DNA of 53,621 bases from Acidaminococcaceae bacterium (GTDB lineage Bacteria; Bacillota; Negativicutes; Acidaminococcales; Acidaminococcaceae), in assembly GCA_944390935.1 (NCBI GenBank), contig CALXRU010000012.1:1-53621 (forward strand). The letters are read 5' to 3'. Below, piece after piece: positions 1 to 8,530 of this stretch. Numbering within the stretch: the first letter of the stretch is position 1; every line of letters begins with the position of its first letter. A model generated the notes under the pieces. That model did not search any database, was not told where the DNA came from, and saw only the letters and a list, made by a program, of their open reading frames with translations. Made by a program: the position numbers and the translations under genes.

Positions 1-75
1 CCTTTTAGGCGTAGCTAGTAGAATAGCCTTTAAGGCGGTAAATGACAAACCACCGGCTACGCCGGTGGTTTTGAT
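1..75 (+). mobile_element. Possible IS200/IS605-like right end (hairpin)
   Basis: A perfect 11-bp stem with a 3-base loop lies at 47-57/61-71 and is followed by four T residues. A smaller GCCTT/AAGGC palindrome lies just upstream. Subterminal 3-base-loop hairpins of this kind are typical of IS200/IS605 ends, and no gene reads through this stretch. It could equally be an ordinary terminator for a gene upstream of the window. It ends immediately before the phnC ribosome binding site. No transposase is visible, so the call is an inference. Confidence 0.35.
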
Positions 76-101
76 TGCGCCGTAAGGCGGGAGGGATTTT
101 T

Positions 102-809
102 ATGGGGACTGTTTTGAAGTTTGAAAACGTAAATAAATATTACAGTAATAATGTTCATGCCCTGCACAGCATTTCGCTGGAAATCGGCGAAGGTGAACTG
201 GTATCCGTCATCGGCCCGAGCGGCAGCGGCAAAAGCACGCTTCTGCGTACGATTAACCGCCTGATTGATGTATCTGACGGTGCAATTTTGCTGGACGGCG
301 AGGATATTACGAATATCGGCGGCAAAAAGCTGCGTGCCGTACGCCGCAAGGTTGGCATGATTTTCCAGAACTACAACCTTGTATACCGTCTTTCCGTTCT
401 GCAAAACGTACTGCACGGTTACCTCGGTTATCTGGACGGAATTAAAGGCATTCTGGGCATTTACCCGGAAGAACAAAAGCTGCGTGCCATTAAACTGCTG
501 GAGGAAATGGGGCTGGGCGCGTTCTGTTACAACCGTGCCTCCGACCTTTCCGGCGGGCAGAAGCAGCGCGTAGGCATTGCCCGCGCAATCATGCAGCAGC
601 CTAAAATTCTGCTTGCCGATGAGCCTATTGCTTCGCTTGACCCTTCCAGCGCCAAAAATATTATGGATATTCTGGCAGGGCTTGTTAAAACCAAAAACAT
701 TACCTGTATCGTTAATTTACATCAGCTTGACGTCGCCAAAAAATATTCAACCCGCATTATCGGCCTGTCCAAAGGTACGATAGTATTTGACGTACGCCGG
801 ATGAACTGA
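102..809 (+). CDS. phnC: Phosphonate ABC transporter ATP-binding protein PhnC, frameshifted near its end
   Basis: ATPase that powers uptake of phosphonates with the two PhnE permeases. Walker A GPSGSGKST (about residues 38-46), signature LSGGQKQR, Walker B ILLADEP and the H-loop NLHQLD are intact. I chose ATG 102 because GGGAGGG precedes it; an in-frame TTG at 75 has no such site. The frame stops at 809 after GTIVFDVRRMN. One G inserted after 791 would instead give FDGTPDELTEDVVEKIYG and continue to a stop at 905-907, overlapping the next start (873) as expected in such operons. About 38 C-terminal residues are therefore lost, while the nucleotide-binding core remains. It is either a recent mutation or a sequencing error. 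No phnD is present upstream. Confidence 0.85.
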   Translation: MGTVLKFENVNKYYSNNVHALHSISLEIGEGELVSVIGPSGSGKSTLLRTINRLIDVSDGAILLDGEDITNIGGKKLRAVRRKVGMIFQNYNLVYRLSVLQNVLHGYLGYLDGIKGILGIYPEEQKLRAIKLLEEMGLGAFCYNRASDLSGGQKQRVGIARAIMQQPKILLADEPIASLDPSSAKNIMDILAGLVKTKNITCIVNLHQLDVAKKYSTRIIGLSKGTIVFDVRRMN

Positions 810-872
810 CGGAAGATGTCGTCGAAAAGATTTACGGTACCGGCAGTGCCAATTTAATCGGAGGAGCAGAGC

Positions 873-1673
873 ATGAAACGCAGCATTTCGATTATGTCGC
901 CTGCTGAAAAAAGAGTTTATGACGTATTCTTTGCCGTAATTGCCGTACTGTTTGGCATTTGCAGTTATTTTACAGGCTTTTCGCCTTTCAGCGTTATCAG
1001 TAATTCTGACCAGTTCTGGATTTTTCTGGCGGAAGATTTTTTCCCGCCGGAAATCCCTGTGGGTAGCAGGCTGACGATTATTACCGACAGTGTGCTGGTT
1101 ACGATAGCTATGGCAATTTCATCTACCACCATTGCCGGTATACTTGCGTTTTTTACGGCATTGTTTGCCAGTGAGCTGGTGTCGCCGTTCCCGAAAATGG
1201 CTAAATTTGTGCGCGGTTTTGCTACGTTTTTGCGCAATATTCCGGCGCTGGTCTGGGCGTTTATTCTGTTCTCGTCGCTGGGTATCGGCACCGGCGTCGG
1301 CTTTTTTGCCCTGCTGATTACCAGCTTTGCCTTTATGGTCAGGGCATTTACCGAAACAATGGAAGACATTTCCGTCGATTGCCTTGAAAGTTTGCAGGCG
1401 GTTGGCGCAGGCTTCTGGCAGCGTGTGGCGCACGGCATTGTGCCGAGCTGCATCAGCGGCTTTCTGGCGTGGTTTTTGTACTGCCTTGAAGTTAATGTCA
1501 GGGCGTCCACCATCGTCGGCATGGTTGGCGGCGGCGGTGTAGGCATGGTATTATTCTCCTACATCAAATCGTTTAATTACCACATGGCGTTCAGCATTAT
1601 ACTGATTATTGCGGCGGTGGTAATTATTGTTGACAGGATTACAGGAACGCTCAGAAAGGAACTGGAACGATGA
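873..1673 (+). CDS. phnE: Phosphonate ABC transporter permease PhnE (first copy)
   Basis: Inner-membrane permease subunit for phosphonate import. The 266-residue protein has several hydrophobic helices and a binding-protein-dependent permease loop at about residues 185-215, where E-S-L-Q-A-V-G-A-G-F begins the coupling segment that contacts PhnC. Its ATG at 873 lies inside the reading frame that phnC would have without its deletion, which argues that the two genes were once translationally coupled. It is preceded by GGAGGAG and overlaps the second permease by four bases (ATGA). Two unlike PhnE subunits probably form a heterodimer. Confidence 0.87.
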   Translation: MKRSISIMSPAEKRVYDVFFAVIAVLFGICSYFTGFSPFSVISNSDQFWIFLAEDFFPPEIPVGSRLTIITDSVLVTIAMAISSTTIAGILAFFTALFASELVSPFPKMAKFVRGFATFLRNIPALVWAFILFSSLGIGTGVGFFALLITSFAFMVRAFTETMEDISVDCLESLQAVGAGFWQRVAHGIVPSCISGFLAWFLYCLEVNVRASTIVGMVGGGGVGMVLFSYIKSFNYHMAFSIILIIAAVVIIVDRITGTLRKELER

Positions 1674-2506
1674 AGGGCAATGTGGTTAATGTAACGCCGC
1701 AGGTAATTATCCGCTACGGCTATAATAATAAAATTAAAACCGGTTGTATTGATAAGAACAAGGCCATACCGTTTTTTATGGCAGGTACTTTGCTCTTGAG
1801 CCTGTTAAGCCTTGTTTACCTTGAAATCGACTGGGTTAAAATATTGGGGCGCGTGCCCGATATCGGCACCGTGTTTTACCGTCTGGCGCAGTTCGATTTT
1901 AAATTTATGGATTTAATCAGCGAGGCAATGTGGGAAACCATCTGCATAACAGTGCTTTCTACTTTGTACAGCGTTGTGCTGGGGCTGTTCTTCGGCATGT
2001 TTGCCGCCGAAAACATTTTCGGCATGCGCTGGCTGGCCATACTGGTGCAGTCGTGGTTTACGTTTTTGCGCGCCGTGCCTACCCCGGTATGGGTGCTTTT
2101 AATGATGGTATGCCTCGGTATGGGACCTGCCGCCGGTATTGCGGGGCTGTGCGTACACACAACGGCGTTTTTTACAAGGGCTTTTGCCCAAAGCTTTGAA
2201 AGCATACCGGCAGAAACTATTGAAGCGCTTGAAGCAACCGGCGTTGGCAGAATCGGCGTATTCTTTAACGCGGTGCTGCCTGCGGCTTTATCGCAGCTGG
2301 TAGCGTGGATTGCCATGCGCTTTGAAATAAACTTTTCCGAATGTGCTATTTTGGGCATGATTGGTGCGGGCGGTATCGGCTTTATCATCTCCCGCAGCAT
2401 TCAGGGCTATGAATACGGTACGGCAGGCGTAGCCATACTTTTGGTGTTCGTCTTTGCCTACACTATTGAAAGGACGTTCATTTTCATTAAAAATAAACTG
2501 CGTTGA
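1670..2506 (+). CDS. phnE: Phosphonate ABC transporter permease PhnE (second copy)
   Basis: Second permease subunit of the phosphonate importer, 278 residues. It has an extended N-terminal arm before the first membrane helix (about residue 30) and the coupling loop IEALEATGVGRIGVFF near residue 190. It starts within the stop codon of the first permease (ATGA overlap), so the two are translationally coupled, and a strong terminator follows at 2521. The two copies resemble each other only moderately, as is usual for paired PhnE proteins. Confidence 0.87.
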   Translation: MKGNVVNVTPQVIIRYGYNNKIKTGCIDKNKAIPFFMAGTLLLSLLSLVYLEIDWVKILGRVPDIGTVFYRLAQFDFKFMDLISEAMWETICITVLSTLYSVVLGLFFGMFAAENIFGMRWLAILVQSWFTFLRAVPTPVWVLLMMVCLGMGPAAGIAGLCVHTTAFFTRAFAQSFESIPAETIEALEATGVGRIGVFFNAVLPAALSQLVAWIAMRFEINFSECAILGMIGAGGIGFIISRSIQGYEYGTAGVAILLVFVFAYTIERTFIFIKNKLR

Positions 2507-2520
2507 TTTAAATTGCAATT

Positions 2521-2556
2521 TACCCGCAGCTTCAACAGCTGCGGGTATTTTTTTTG
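2521..2556 (+). terminator. Rho-independent terminator after phnCEE
   Basis: An 11-bp perfect stem (2521-2531/2537-2547) with a 5-base loop is followed by a run of T. It closes the phosphonate transporter operon. Confidence 0.9.
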
Positions 2557-2618
2557 GTTCTTAGATATTTGGTGGTTATGTTATAATAAAGCTATAACTA
2601 TATGCAGCGAGGTAAACC

Positions 2619-3626
2619 ATGAACGAAATTCAGTTTTTGCTTTATAATACACCGGACGAAAACATAAAAGTTAATGTGATAGTGAAGGATGAAACGCTGT
2701 GGCTGACGCAGAAAGCAATGGCGGAGCTGTTTGACTGTTCAACCGATAATATTTCATTACATTTGAAAAACATTTATAATGACGGCGAACTGGACGAAAT
2801 TTCAACTGCCGAGGAATTCTCGGTAGTTCAACGAGAAGGAAACAGGGATGTGCGCCGCAAGACTAAATTTTACAACCTCGACGCTATCATTTCCGTTGGC
2901 TACCGCGTAAATTCGCAAAAGGCGACGCAGTTCCGTATCTGGGCGACGCAGATTTTGAAGGAATACATCAAAAAAGGTTTTGTGCTTGATGATGAGCGTT
3001 TAAAACAGGGCAAAACCGCTTTCGGCAAGGATTATTTTCGTGAATTGCTGGAACGAATCCGCTCTATCCGCGCCAGCGAAAGAAGAATTTGGCAGCAGAT
3101 TACGGATATTTTTGCTGAGTGCAGTATTGATTACGACTCTAAAGCCGAAATAACAAGACAGTTTTATGCTATGGTGCAGAATAAATTTCATTATGCCATT
3201 GCAGGGCAGACGGCGGCGGAGATTATTTACAGCAGGGCTGACCATACGCAGGAGCATATGGGTTTGACGACATGGAAGACTGCGCCGGGCGGGCGTATTT
3301 TAAAAAGCGATGTAACTGTTGCCAAAAACTATCTGTCGGAGGAGCAAATCCGCAGGTTGGAGCGTGCCATTACCGGTTATTTTGATTATGTTGAGGATTT
3401 AGTGGAGCGCGAAAACACATTTACTATGGCAGAATTTGCCGCCAGCGTGAATGAATTTTTAGCTTTCCGCCGCTATCAGGTGTTGAAGGACAACGGCAAA
3501 ATAAGCAAAAAGCAGGCGGATGCTAAAGCCATTGCAGAATATAATGAGTTCAACAAAACGCAGAAAATAAATTCGGATTTTGATAAGCTTGTTGCGGCAA
3601 GCAATAAATTGCAGGCAGAGGAGTAA
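2619..3626 (+). CDS. RhuM family protein
   Basis: 335-residue protein of the virulence RhuM family, first named from a Salmonella pathogenicity island; its biochemical role is unknown. Family-like features are the N-terminal segment WLTQKAMAELFDCS, which looks like a helix-turn-helix of the phage antirepressor type, then FYNLDAIISVGYRVNS, then a longer conserved C-terminal domain. It starts at ATG 2619 after GAGGTA. A TATAAT at 2582 may be its -10 box. It stands alone between the phn terminator and ychF. RhuM genes are scattered among accessory regions, so it may be an acquired single gene. Confidence 0.8.
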   Translation: MNEIQFLLYNTPDENIKVNVIVKDETLWLTQKAMAELFDCSTDNISLHLKNIYNDGELDEISTAEEFSVVQREGNRDVRRKTKFYNLDAIISVGYRVNSQKATQFRIWATQILKEYIKKGFVLDDERLKQGKTAFGKDYFRELLERIRSIRASERRIWQQITDIFAECSIDYDSKAEITRQFYAMVQNKFHYAIAGQTAAEIIYSRADHTQEHMGLTTWKTAPGGRILKSDVTVAKNYLSEEQIRRLERAITGYFDYVEDLVERENTFTMAEFAASVNEFLAFRRYQVLKDNGKISKKQADAKAIAEYNEFNKTQKINSDFDKLVAASNKLQAEE

Positions 3627-3641
3627 AAATGCTGCTTTCTT

Positions 3642-3670
3642 TTGCTTTTTAGCGGTAATTATTGTAAAAT
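3642..3670 (+). promoter_or_regulatory. Candidate promoter of ychF
   Basis: TTGCTT (3642-3647) and TAAAAT (3665-3670) are separated by 17 bp, about 40 bp before the GTG start. Confidence 0.5.
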
Positions 3671-3709
3671 AATAAGATAGTAAGATTGAAAACCTAAGGA
3701 GCGATAGAT

Positions 3710-4816
3710 GTGAGTACAAATTTAGAAGTAGGTATTGTCGGCCTGCCTAACGTCGGCAAAAGCACTTTGTTTAACGCTATTACCAAGGCTGGTGCGGAAG
3801 CCGCCAACTACCCGTTCTGCACCATTGAGCCGAACGTCGGCGTTGTAGATGTGCCGGACGCGCGTTTAAACGTGCTGGGCGAGATGTTCAAATCCAAAAA
3901 GATTGTACCGGCGGCGATGCGCTTTGTCGATATCGCAGGGCTGGTTAAGGGTGCGTCCAAAGGCGAAGGCCTCGGCAACAAATTCCTTGCGCATATCCGC
4001 GAGGTTGATGCCGTTGCACAGGTTGTGCGCTGCTTTGAAGACGGCAATATTACCCACGTTGAAGGCAGCATCGACCCGCTGCGCGATATTGAAATCATCA
4101 ACACCGAGCTGTGCCTGGCCGATATGGAAACCGTGGAAAAACGCCAGGAACGCCTTGTTAAGCTGCTTAAAACCGGCGATAAAAAAGTGCCGGTAGAAAA
4201 AGCCGTGCTGGATAAGGTTATGGAAGGCCTTGGCGAAGCAATCCCGGCGCGCCGTTTGGGCTTAACCGATGAAGAAAAGGAATTTTTGACCGAGCTGCAC
4301 TTACTGACGATGAAACCGGTGCTGTATGTTGCCAACGTAGCTGAAGACGAAGTGGCAACGCCGGAACAGAATCCGCATGTGCAGGCAGTTATGAAATATG
4401 CCGCCGAAGAAGGTGCGGAAACCATTACCGTATCCGCCAAAATGGAATCGGAAATTGCCGAGCTGCCCGACGACGAAGCAAAAGAGTTTTTGGAAATGGC
4501 AGGGCTTGAAGAAACCGGCCTTGACCGTTTAATCAAAGCGGGCTTTAAGCTTTTGGGACTGATGACTTATTTAACCGCAGGCGAAACGGAAAGCCGTGCG
4601 TGGACGATTAAGCAGGGCACCAAGGCACCGCAGGCGGCAGGCAAAATCCACAGTGATTTTGAACGCGGCTTTATCCGTGCCGAGATTGTATCCTACGACG
4701 ACCTTGTGGCTTGCGGCAGCAAGGCGGCAGCACGCGACAAAGGGCTTGTGCGCCTTGAAGGCAAGGACTACGTTATGCAGGACGGCGACGTGGTAGAGTT
4801 CCGCTTTAACGTATAA
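3710..4816 (+). CDS. ychF: Redox-regulated ATPase YchF (Obg family)
   Basis: Cytosolic P-loop ATPase related to Obg GTPases; it binds ribosomes and the family prefers ATP. G1 is GLPNVGKST (residues 11-19), the G3 region is DIAGLVKGASKGEGLG, and N-V-A-E-D stands in place of the GTPase NKxD, which fits ATP preference. The C-terminal TGS-like domain ends with DGDVVEFRFNV, a usual ending of the family. The 368-residue length is normal. The start is GTG 3710, seven bases after AAGGAG; the ATG at 3708 runs straight into a stop. It is a single-gene unit with its own terminator. Confidence 0.96.
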   Translation: MSTNLEVGIVGLPNVGKSTLFNAITKAGAEAANYPFCTIEPNVGVVDVPDARLNVLGEMFKSKKIVPAAMRFVDIAGLVKGASKGEGLGNKFLAHIREVDAVAQVVRCFEDGNITHVEGSIDPLRDIEIINTELCLADMETVEKRQERLVKLLKTGDKKVPVEKAVLDKVMEGLGEAIPARRLGLTDEEKEFLTELHLLTMKPVLYVANVAEDEVATPEQNPHVQAVMKYAAEEGAETITVSAKMESEIAELPDDEAKEFLEMAGLEETGLDRLIKAGFKLLGLMTYLTAGETESRAWTIKQGTKAPQAAGKIHSDFERGFIRAEIVSYDDLVACGSKAAARDKGLVRLEGKDYVMQDGDVVEFRFNV

Positions 4817-4840
4817 CAGCATATTTGCAGTAAACAGCAG

Positions 4841-4879
4841 AAGCAGACAGTGTTTAAAGCACTGCCTGCTTTTTTTTTG
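4841..4879 (+). terminator. Terminator after ychF
   Basis: Stem AAGCAG.CAGTG/CACTG.CTGCTT with one internal mismatch and a 7-base loop, followed by nine T residues. Confidence 0.85.
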
Positions 4880-4957
4880 CGGCATTTTACGGCAAATTTT
4901 TTGTTTTTGGTAAAGATTTATTAAGCGCTTGTTGCGTTTTTGTTAGTAATGTAAAAC

Positions 4958-5021
4958 CTCTGCAAAGTATGGTTAAAAGGCTGTAAATGCCCTTGCAGAG
5001 CGATTTTTGCTTAGTTACAAT
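4958..5021 (+). promoter_or_regulatory. Promoter with overlapping inverted repeat for the aminoethylphosphonate operon
   Basis: TTGCAG (4993-4998) and TACAAT (5016-5021) are separated by 17 bp. The inverted repeat CTCTGCAA (4958-4965) / TTGCAGAG (4993-5000) has its second arm on the -35 box, so a bound dimer or a loop between the arms could block RNA polymerase. A 55-base leader then leads to the start at 5077. The regulator is not identified. Confidence 0.6.
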
Positions 5022-5076
5022 AGTGGGGAAGACGCAAAGTTATAACAGTTTTAGGCAGATTACGGAGGATTGAAAA

Positions 5077-5853
5077 ATGCTGCAATTACAGGATATCCAC
5101 AAATCGTATGACGGCAAGGTCATCCTTGACGGAATTTCGCTGGATATTAACGACGGCGAAATAGTTTCTATTTTAGGACCTTCCGGCAGCGGCAAAACCA
5201 CTTTGTTAAACGCTATTCTGGGGCTGACGGAAATTGACGGCGGCCGCATTGTTTTTGACGGTAAGGATTTAACGGGCGTGCCTATGAAGGACCGCGGCTT
5301 TAATATCGTGTTTCAGGATTACGCGCTGTTCCCGAACCTGAATGCTTACGAAAACATCGTTTACGGGCTGCGCAACAAGCCGAATATCTCCACGCCGGAC
5401 GAAGTAAAAGAGCTGATTGAGCTTTTGGGCTTGAAGGAGCATTTAAACAAACGCATTGACCAGCTGAGCGGCGGGCAGAAGCAAAGGGTGGCGCTGGCAC
5501 GCACGCTGGTGATGAAACCGAAAATTCTGCTTCTGGACGAGCCTTTGAGCGCGCTGGACGGCGTTATCAAAGAGTCCATTAAAGAACGCATCCAGCTGAT
5601 TGCCAAGCAGTACCATTTAACGACCATCATCGTTACGCACGACCCGGAAGAAGCGCTGACGCTGTCCGACAAGGTGCTGATTATCAACGAAGGGCAAATT
5701 TCCCAGTACGACCAGCCGCACGTTATCGTCAACGCGCCGCGCACCCAGTTTGTCGAAAACTTTATCCTTTCGCAGCTGCGCATTAAGCGCGATAACATTT
5801 TCCGCCTTTTCGGCGATAATATGCCGGCTGCTGTTGCAGGGGTTGCAAGATGA
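5077..5853 (+). CDS. phnT2: 2-aminoethylphosphonate ABC transporter ATP-binding protein
   Basis: Energises import of 2-aminoethylphosphonate (AEP) through the permease encoded next. Walker A GPSGSGKTT (about 34-42), signature LSGGQKQRVALAR (about 130), Walker B LLLDEP and the H-loop VTHDPEEAL are present. The 258-residue protein resembles the FbpC/PotA group. Substrate assignment rests on neighbours: a double-length permease, an iron/thiamine-type binding lipoprotein and AEP transaminase PhnW in the same operon. It starts after GGAGGATTGAAAA and overlaps the permease gene by four bases. A ferric-iron or spermidine substrate would be the alternative without phnW. Confidence 0.82.
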   Translation: MLQLQDIHKSYDGKVILDGISLDINDGEIVSILGPSGSGKTTLLNAILGLTEIDGGRIVFDGKDLTGVPMKDRGFNIVFQDYALFPNLNAYENIVYGLRNKPNISTPDEVKELIELLGLKEHLNKRIDQLSGGQKQRVALARTLVMKPKILLLDEPLSALDGVIKESIKERIQLIAKQYHLTTIIVTHDPEEALTLSDKVLIINEGQISQYDQPHVIVNAPRTQFVENFILSQLRIKRDNIFRLFGDNMPAAVAGVAR

Positions 5854-7532
5854 ACAGGAAAAGTTTTGAACTGAAATTCTGCTTCTGGTTTGTCTGCATT
5901 GCCTTTGCCTTCTTTTTAGGCGTGCCGCTTGCAAACCTGGCTTATAAATCGCTGCAAAGCGGCAATGCAATCGGTCTTGCCAATTACAGCCGCATTTTAA
6001 CGGACGCAACTTTTGTCGAAGCGTTCCGCAACAGCTTTGTAATATCAGCGCTGGAGGCGGCGATAACCGTTGTTGTTGCATTTATATTGGCTTACGGGCT
6101 GCATTTAACACGCATACCGGGCAAAATAAAAGAAGGTTTGCAGCTCATCATTATGATGCCGATGTTCCTGCCTTCCATTACTTACGGTTTTGCCGTTATT
6201 TACTCCTTCGGCAAACAGGGGCTGGTAACAAAGCTTATCGGCGAGCAGCTGTTCCCGATTTACGGCTTCTGGGGCCTGCTCATCTCCTACATTGTGTACA
6301 CCCTGCCGCCGGCGTTTCTTGTTTTGTACAACGCCTTTTTCTATATTGATAAGAACTTCATCACGGTTTCCAAAATTATGGGCGACAGCCCGCTGCGTAC
6401 CTTCTGGATGACGAGCGTGCGCCCGCTTCTGGGCAGCCTGATGGCGGCGTTCATCCTGTCGTTCTTCCTCAGCTTTACGGATTTCGGTATTCCGGTTTCC
6501 ATCGGCGGCGAATACGAGGTAATTGCCGTTGAGCTGTACATGAAGATGATGGGCGCGCTGCCCGATTTTGAAAGCGGCAGTGTAATCGCCATGGCGATGT
6601 TGGTACCTTCCATTATCAGCGTAATGCTGCTGCGCTACATGGAAAAATTCAACTTCCGTTACAATAAAATCAGCCGTTACGATGTGCAGCGCTCCTTTGT
6701 GCGCGACGGCGCTTTCAGCCTGTTCTTTGCGGCGGTGACGCTGCTGTTTGTTTCGGTTTTCGCCATTATGTTTATTGTGCCGTTTGTAAAAAGCTGGCCG
6801 TACCAGCCGGTGTTCACGCTGGATACCTTAAAGCGCGTGTTCAGCGACAGCGCACTGGTTGACGTTTACGCCAACTCGCTGATGGTGGCAGGCATAACGG
6901 CGGTGTTGGGCACGGTTTTATGCTACGCGGCGGCCATGGTTAACGCGCGCAGCGATTTAAATAAATACTGCAAAATCATTATGGATGTTATCGCCATGGT
7001 TACCAATACGGTGCCGGGCATGGTGCTTGGCGTTGCGTTTATCTTTATTTTCTCGGGCACGCCGCTGCAAAGCACGTTTGCCATTTTGATTATCGCCAAC
7101 ATCCTGCACTTTTTTACCACGCCGTATTTAATGATAAAATCGTCGCTTTCCAAAATGAATGAAAGCTGGGAAACGACGGGCCTTTTAATGGGCGATACCT
7201 GGCTGAAAACGGTTATCAAAGTAGTAATCCCCAATTCGCGGGCAACAATCTGCCAGATGCTGAGCTACTTTTTCGTCAACGCCATGGTAACAATCAGCGC
7301 CATTGTTTTTCTGGCAGGCGCGCGGACGATGGTTATTACCACCAAAATAAAGGAGCTGCAATACTTTGAAAAATTTGACGCCGTCTTTGTGCTGTCGCTC
7401 TTAATTTTCTTTACCAACGTGGTGGCAAAAACCTTCTTCGACATGCTTGCTGAACAGGAGGAAATCCCTCTGTATAAAAAAATCAAAAATCTATTCAACG
7501 CAAAGGAGAACACCAATGAAAAATTTTGCTAA
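5850..7532 (+). CDS. phnU2: 2-aminoethylphosphonate ABC transporter permease (fused double permease)
   Basis: 560-residue membrane protein made of two permease halves in tandem, each with about six helices, as in FbpB-type and PhnU2-type transporters. The first coupling loop is near residues 170-190 (KIMGDSPLRTFWMTSVRPLL); the second is near 440-460 (TTGLLMGDTWLKTVIKVVIP). One polypeptide therefore supplies the whole transmembrane pathway. It starts in the ATGA overlap with the ATPase gene, and its last 17 bases overlap the binding-protein gene. Confidence 0.83.
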   Translation: MNRKSFELKFCFWFVCIAFAFFLGVPLANLAYKSLQSGNAIGLANYSRILTDATFVEAFRNSFVISALEAAITVVVAFILAYGLHLTRIPGKIKEGLQLIIMMPMFLPSITYGFAVIYSFGKQGLVTKLIGEQLFPIYGFWGLLISYIVYTLPPAFLVLYNAFFYIDKNFITVSKIMGDSPLRTFWMTSVRPLLGSLMAAFILSFFLSFTDFGIPVSIGGEYEVIAVELYMKMMGALPDFESGSVIAMAMLVPSIISVMLLRYMEKFNFRYNKISRYDVQRSFVRDGAFSLFFAAVTLLFVSVFAIMFIVPFVKSWPYQPVFTLDTLKRVFSDSALVDVYANSLMVAGITAVLGTVLCYAAAMVNARSDLNKYCKIIMDVIAMVTNTVPGMVLGVAFIFIFSGTPLQSTFAILIIANILHFFTTPYLMIKSSLSKMNESWETTGLLMGDTWLKTVIKVVIPNSRATICQMLSYFFVNAMVTISAIVFLAGARTMVITTKIKELQYFEKFDAVFVLSLLIFFTNVVAKTFFDMLAEQEEIPLYKKIKNLFNAKENTNEKFC

Positions 7533-8511
7533 ACTGATGAGCACCGCCCTGATGATCGGCTGTCTTGCCGTAGGCATTGCAGGCTGCGGCGGCAGCGAAA
7601 CCAAAGAAGCTGCCAACGTAAAACAAACCGTAATTTACACCAACGCCGACGAAGAAGCGCAGGTTGCTTTTAAAGCCGCGCTTGATAAAAACGGCTTTGA
7701 AGGCAAATACATTCTTCAATCCTTCGGTACTTCCGAACTGGGCGGCAAGCTGGCCGCTGAAGGCAAAAACATCGAAGCCAACGTTGTAAACATGACCAGC
7801 TACTATCTGGACAGCGTGCAGAAAAAAAGCCCGATGTTTTTGGAAATTAAAGACCCCGTTAAACCGGTTGTTGAACATCCTAACTTCTACATTCCCGATA
7901 TCGGTAACTGCGGCGCACTGTTTGTAAACACCGAAGAACTTAAAAAAGCAAACCTGCCGATGCCGAAAGCCATTAAAGACCTGGCCGACCCGATGTACAA
8001 AGGCCATATCTCCGTGCCTGATATCATGGGTTCTTCCACCGCATGGCTGATGACCCAGGCCGTGCTTAACGAATACGGCGACGAAGAAGGCGCCAAAATC
8101 ATGAAACAAATCGAAGCCAACGCTATGCCGCATCTTGAAAAATCCGGCTCCGGCCCGCTGAAAAAAATCCGCGCAGGCGAAGTTGCAGTAGGTTTTGGTT
8201 TGCGCCATCAGGCTGTGGCCGATAAAGCCAAAGGCCTGCCGGTTGACTATGTTGACCCCGTTGAAGGCAACTTTATGCTGATGGAAGCTGTTGCCGTTGT
8301 TGATAAAAACGCTGCCGAAAACGAACAGGCTATGAAAATTGCCGAATGCATTGCCAAAAACGCCCGCCCGGAACTTTTAAAAATTTACCCGGTAGCGCTG
8401 TTTGAAGGAGAAAAAGTTGACGACGCCAACAAACCGGCTAACCCGAAAGTTTACAAAGAGCCCCTGACCGTTGAACTTTTGCAGAAACATCAGGAACTTA
8501 TTAAAAAATAA
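7516..8511 (+). CDS. phnS2: 2-aminoethylphosphonate ABC transporter substrate-binding lipoprotein
   Basis: Envelope-anchored binding protein that captures substrate for the PhnT2-PhnU2 transporter. The signal peptide ends in a lipobox (VGIAGC, Cys at about residue 24), so it is lipidated. The mature part has features of the iron/AEP-binding group of family 1 solute-binding proteins (VIYTNADEEAQ; GALFVNTEELKK). The start is ATG 7516, after AAAGGAG; an upstream in-frame start lies inside the permease gene and would hide the signal peptide. Mature length of about 308 residues is normal. Phosphonate specificity is inferred from phnW immediately downstream. Confidence 0.82.
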   Translation: MKNFAKLMSTALMIGCLAVGIAGCGGSETKEAANVKQTVIYTNADEEAQVAFKAALDKNGFEGKYILQSFGTSELGGKLAAEGKNIEANVVNMTSYYLDSVQKKSPMFLEIKDPVKPVVEHPNFYIPDIGNCGALFVNTEELKKANLPMPKAIKDLADPMYKGHISVPDIMGSSTAWLMTQAVLNEYGDEEGAKIMKQIEANAMPHLEKSGSGPLKKIRAGEVAVGFGLRHQAVADKAKGLPVDYVDPVEGNFMLMEAVAVVDKNAAENEQAMKIAECIAKNARPELLKIYPVALFEGEKVDDANKPANPKVYKEPLTVELLQKHQELIKK

Positions 8512-8530
8512 TTAAAATCAGGTGACCCAA

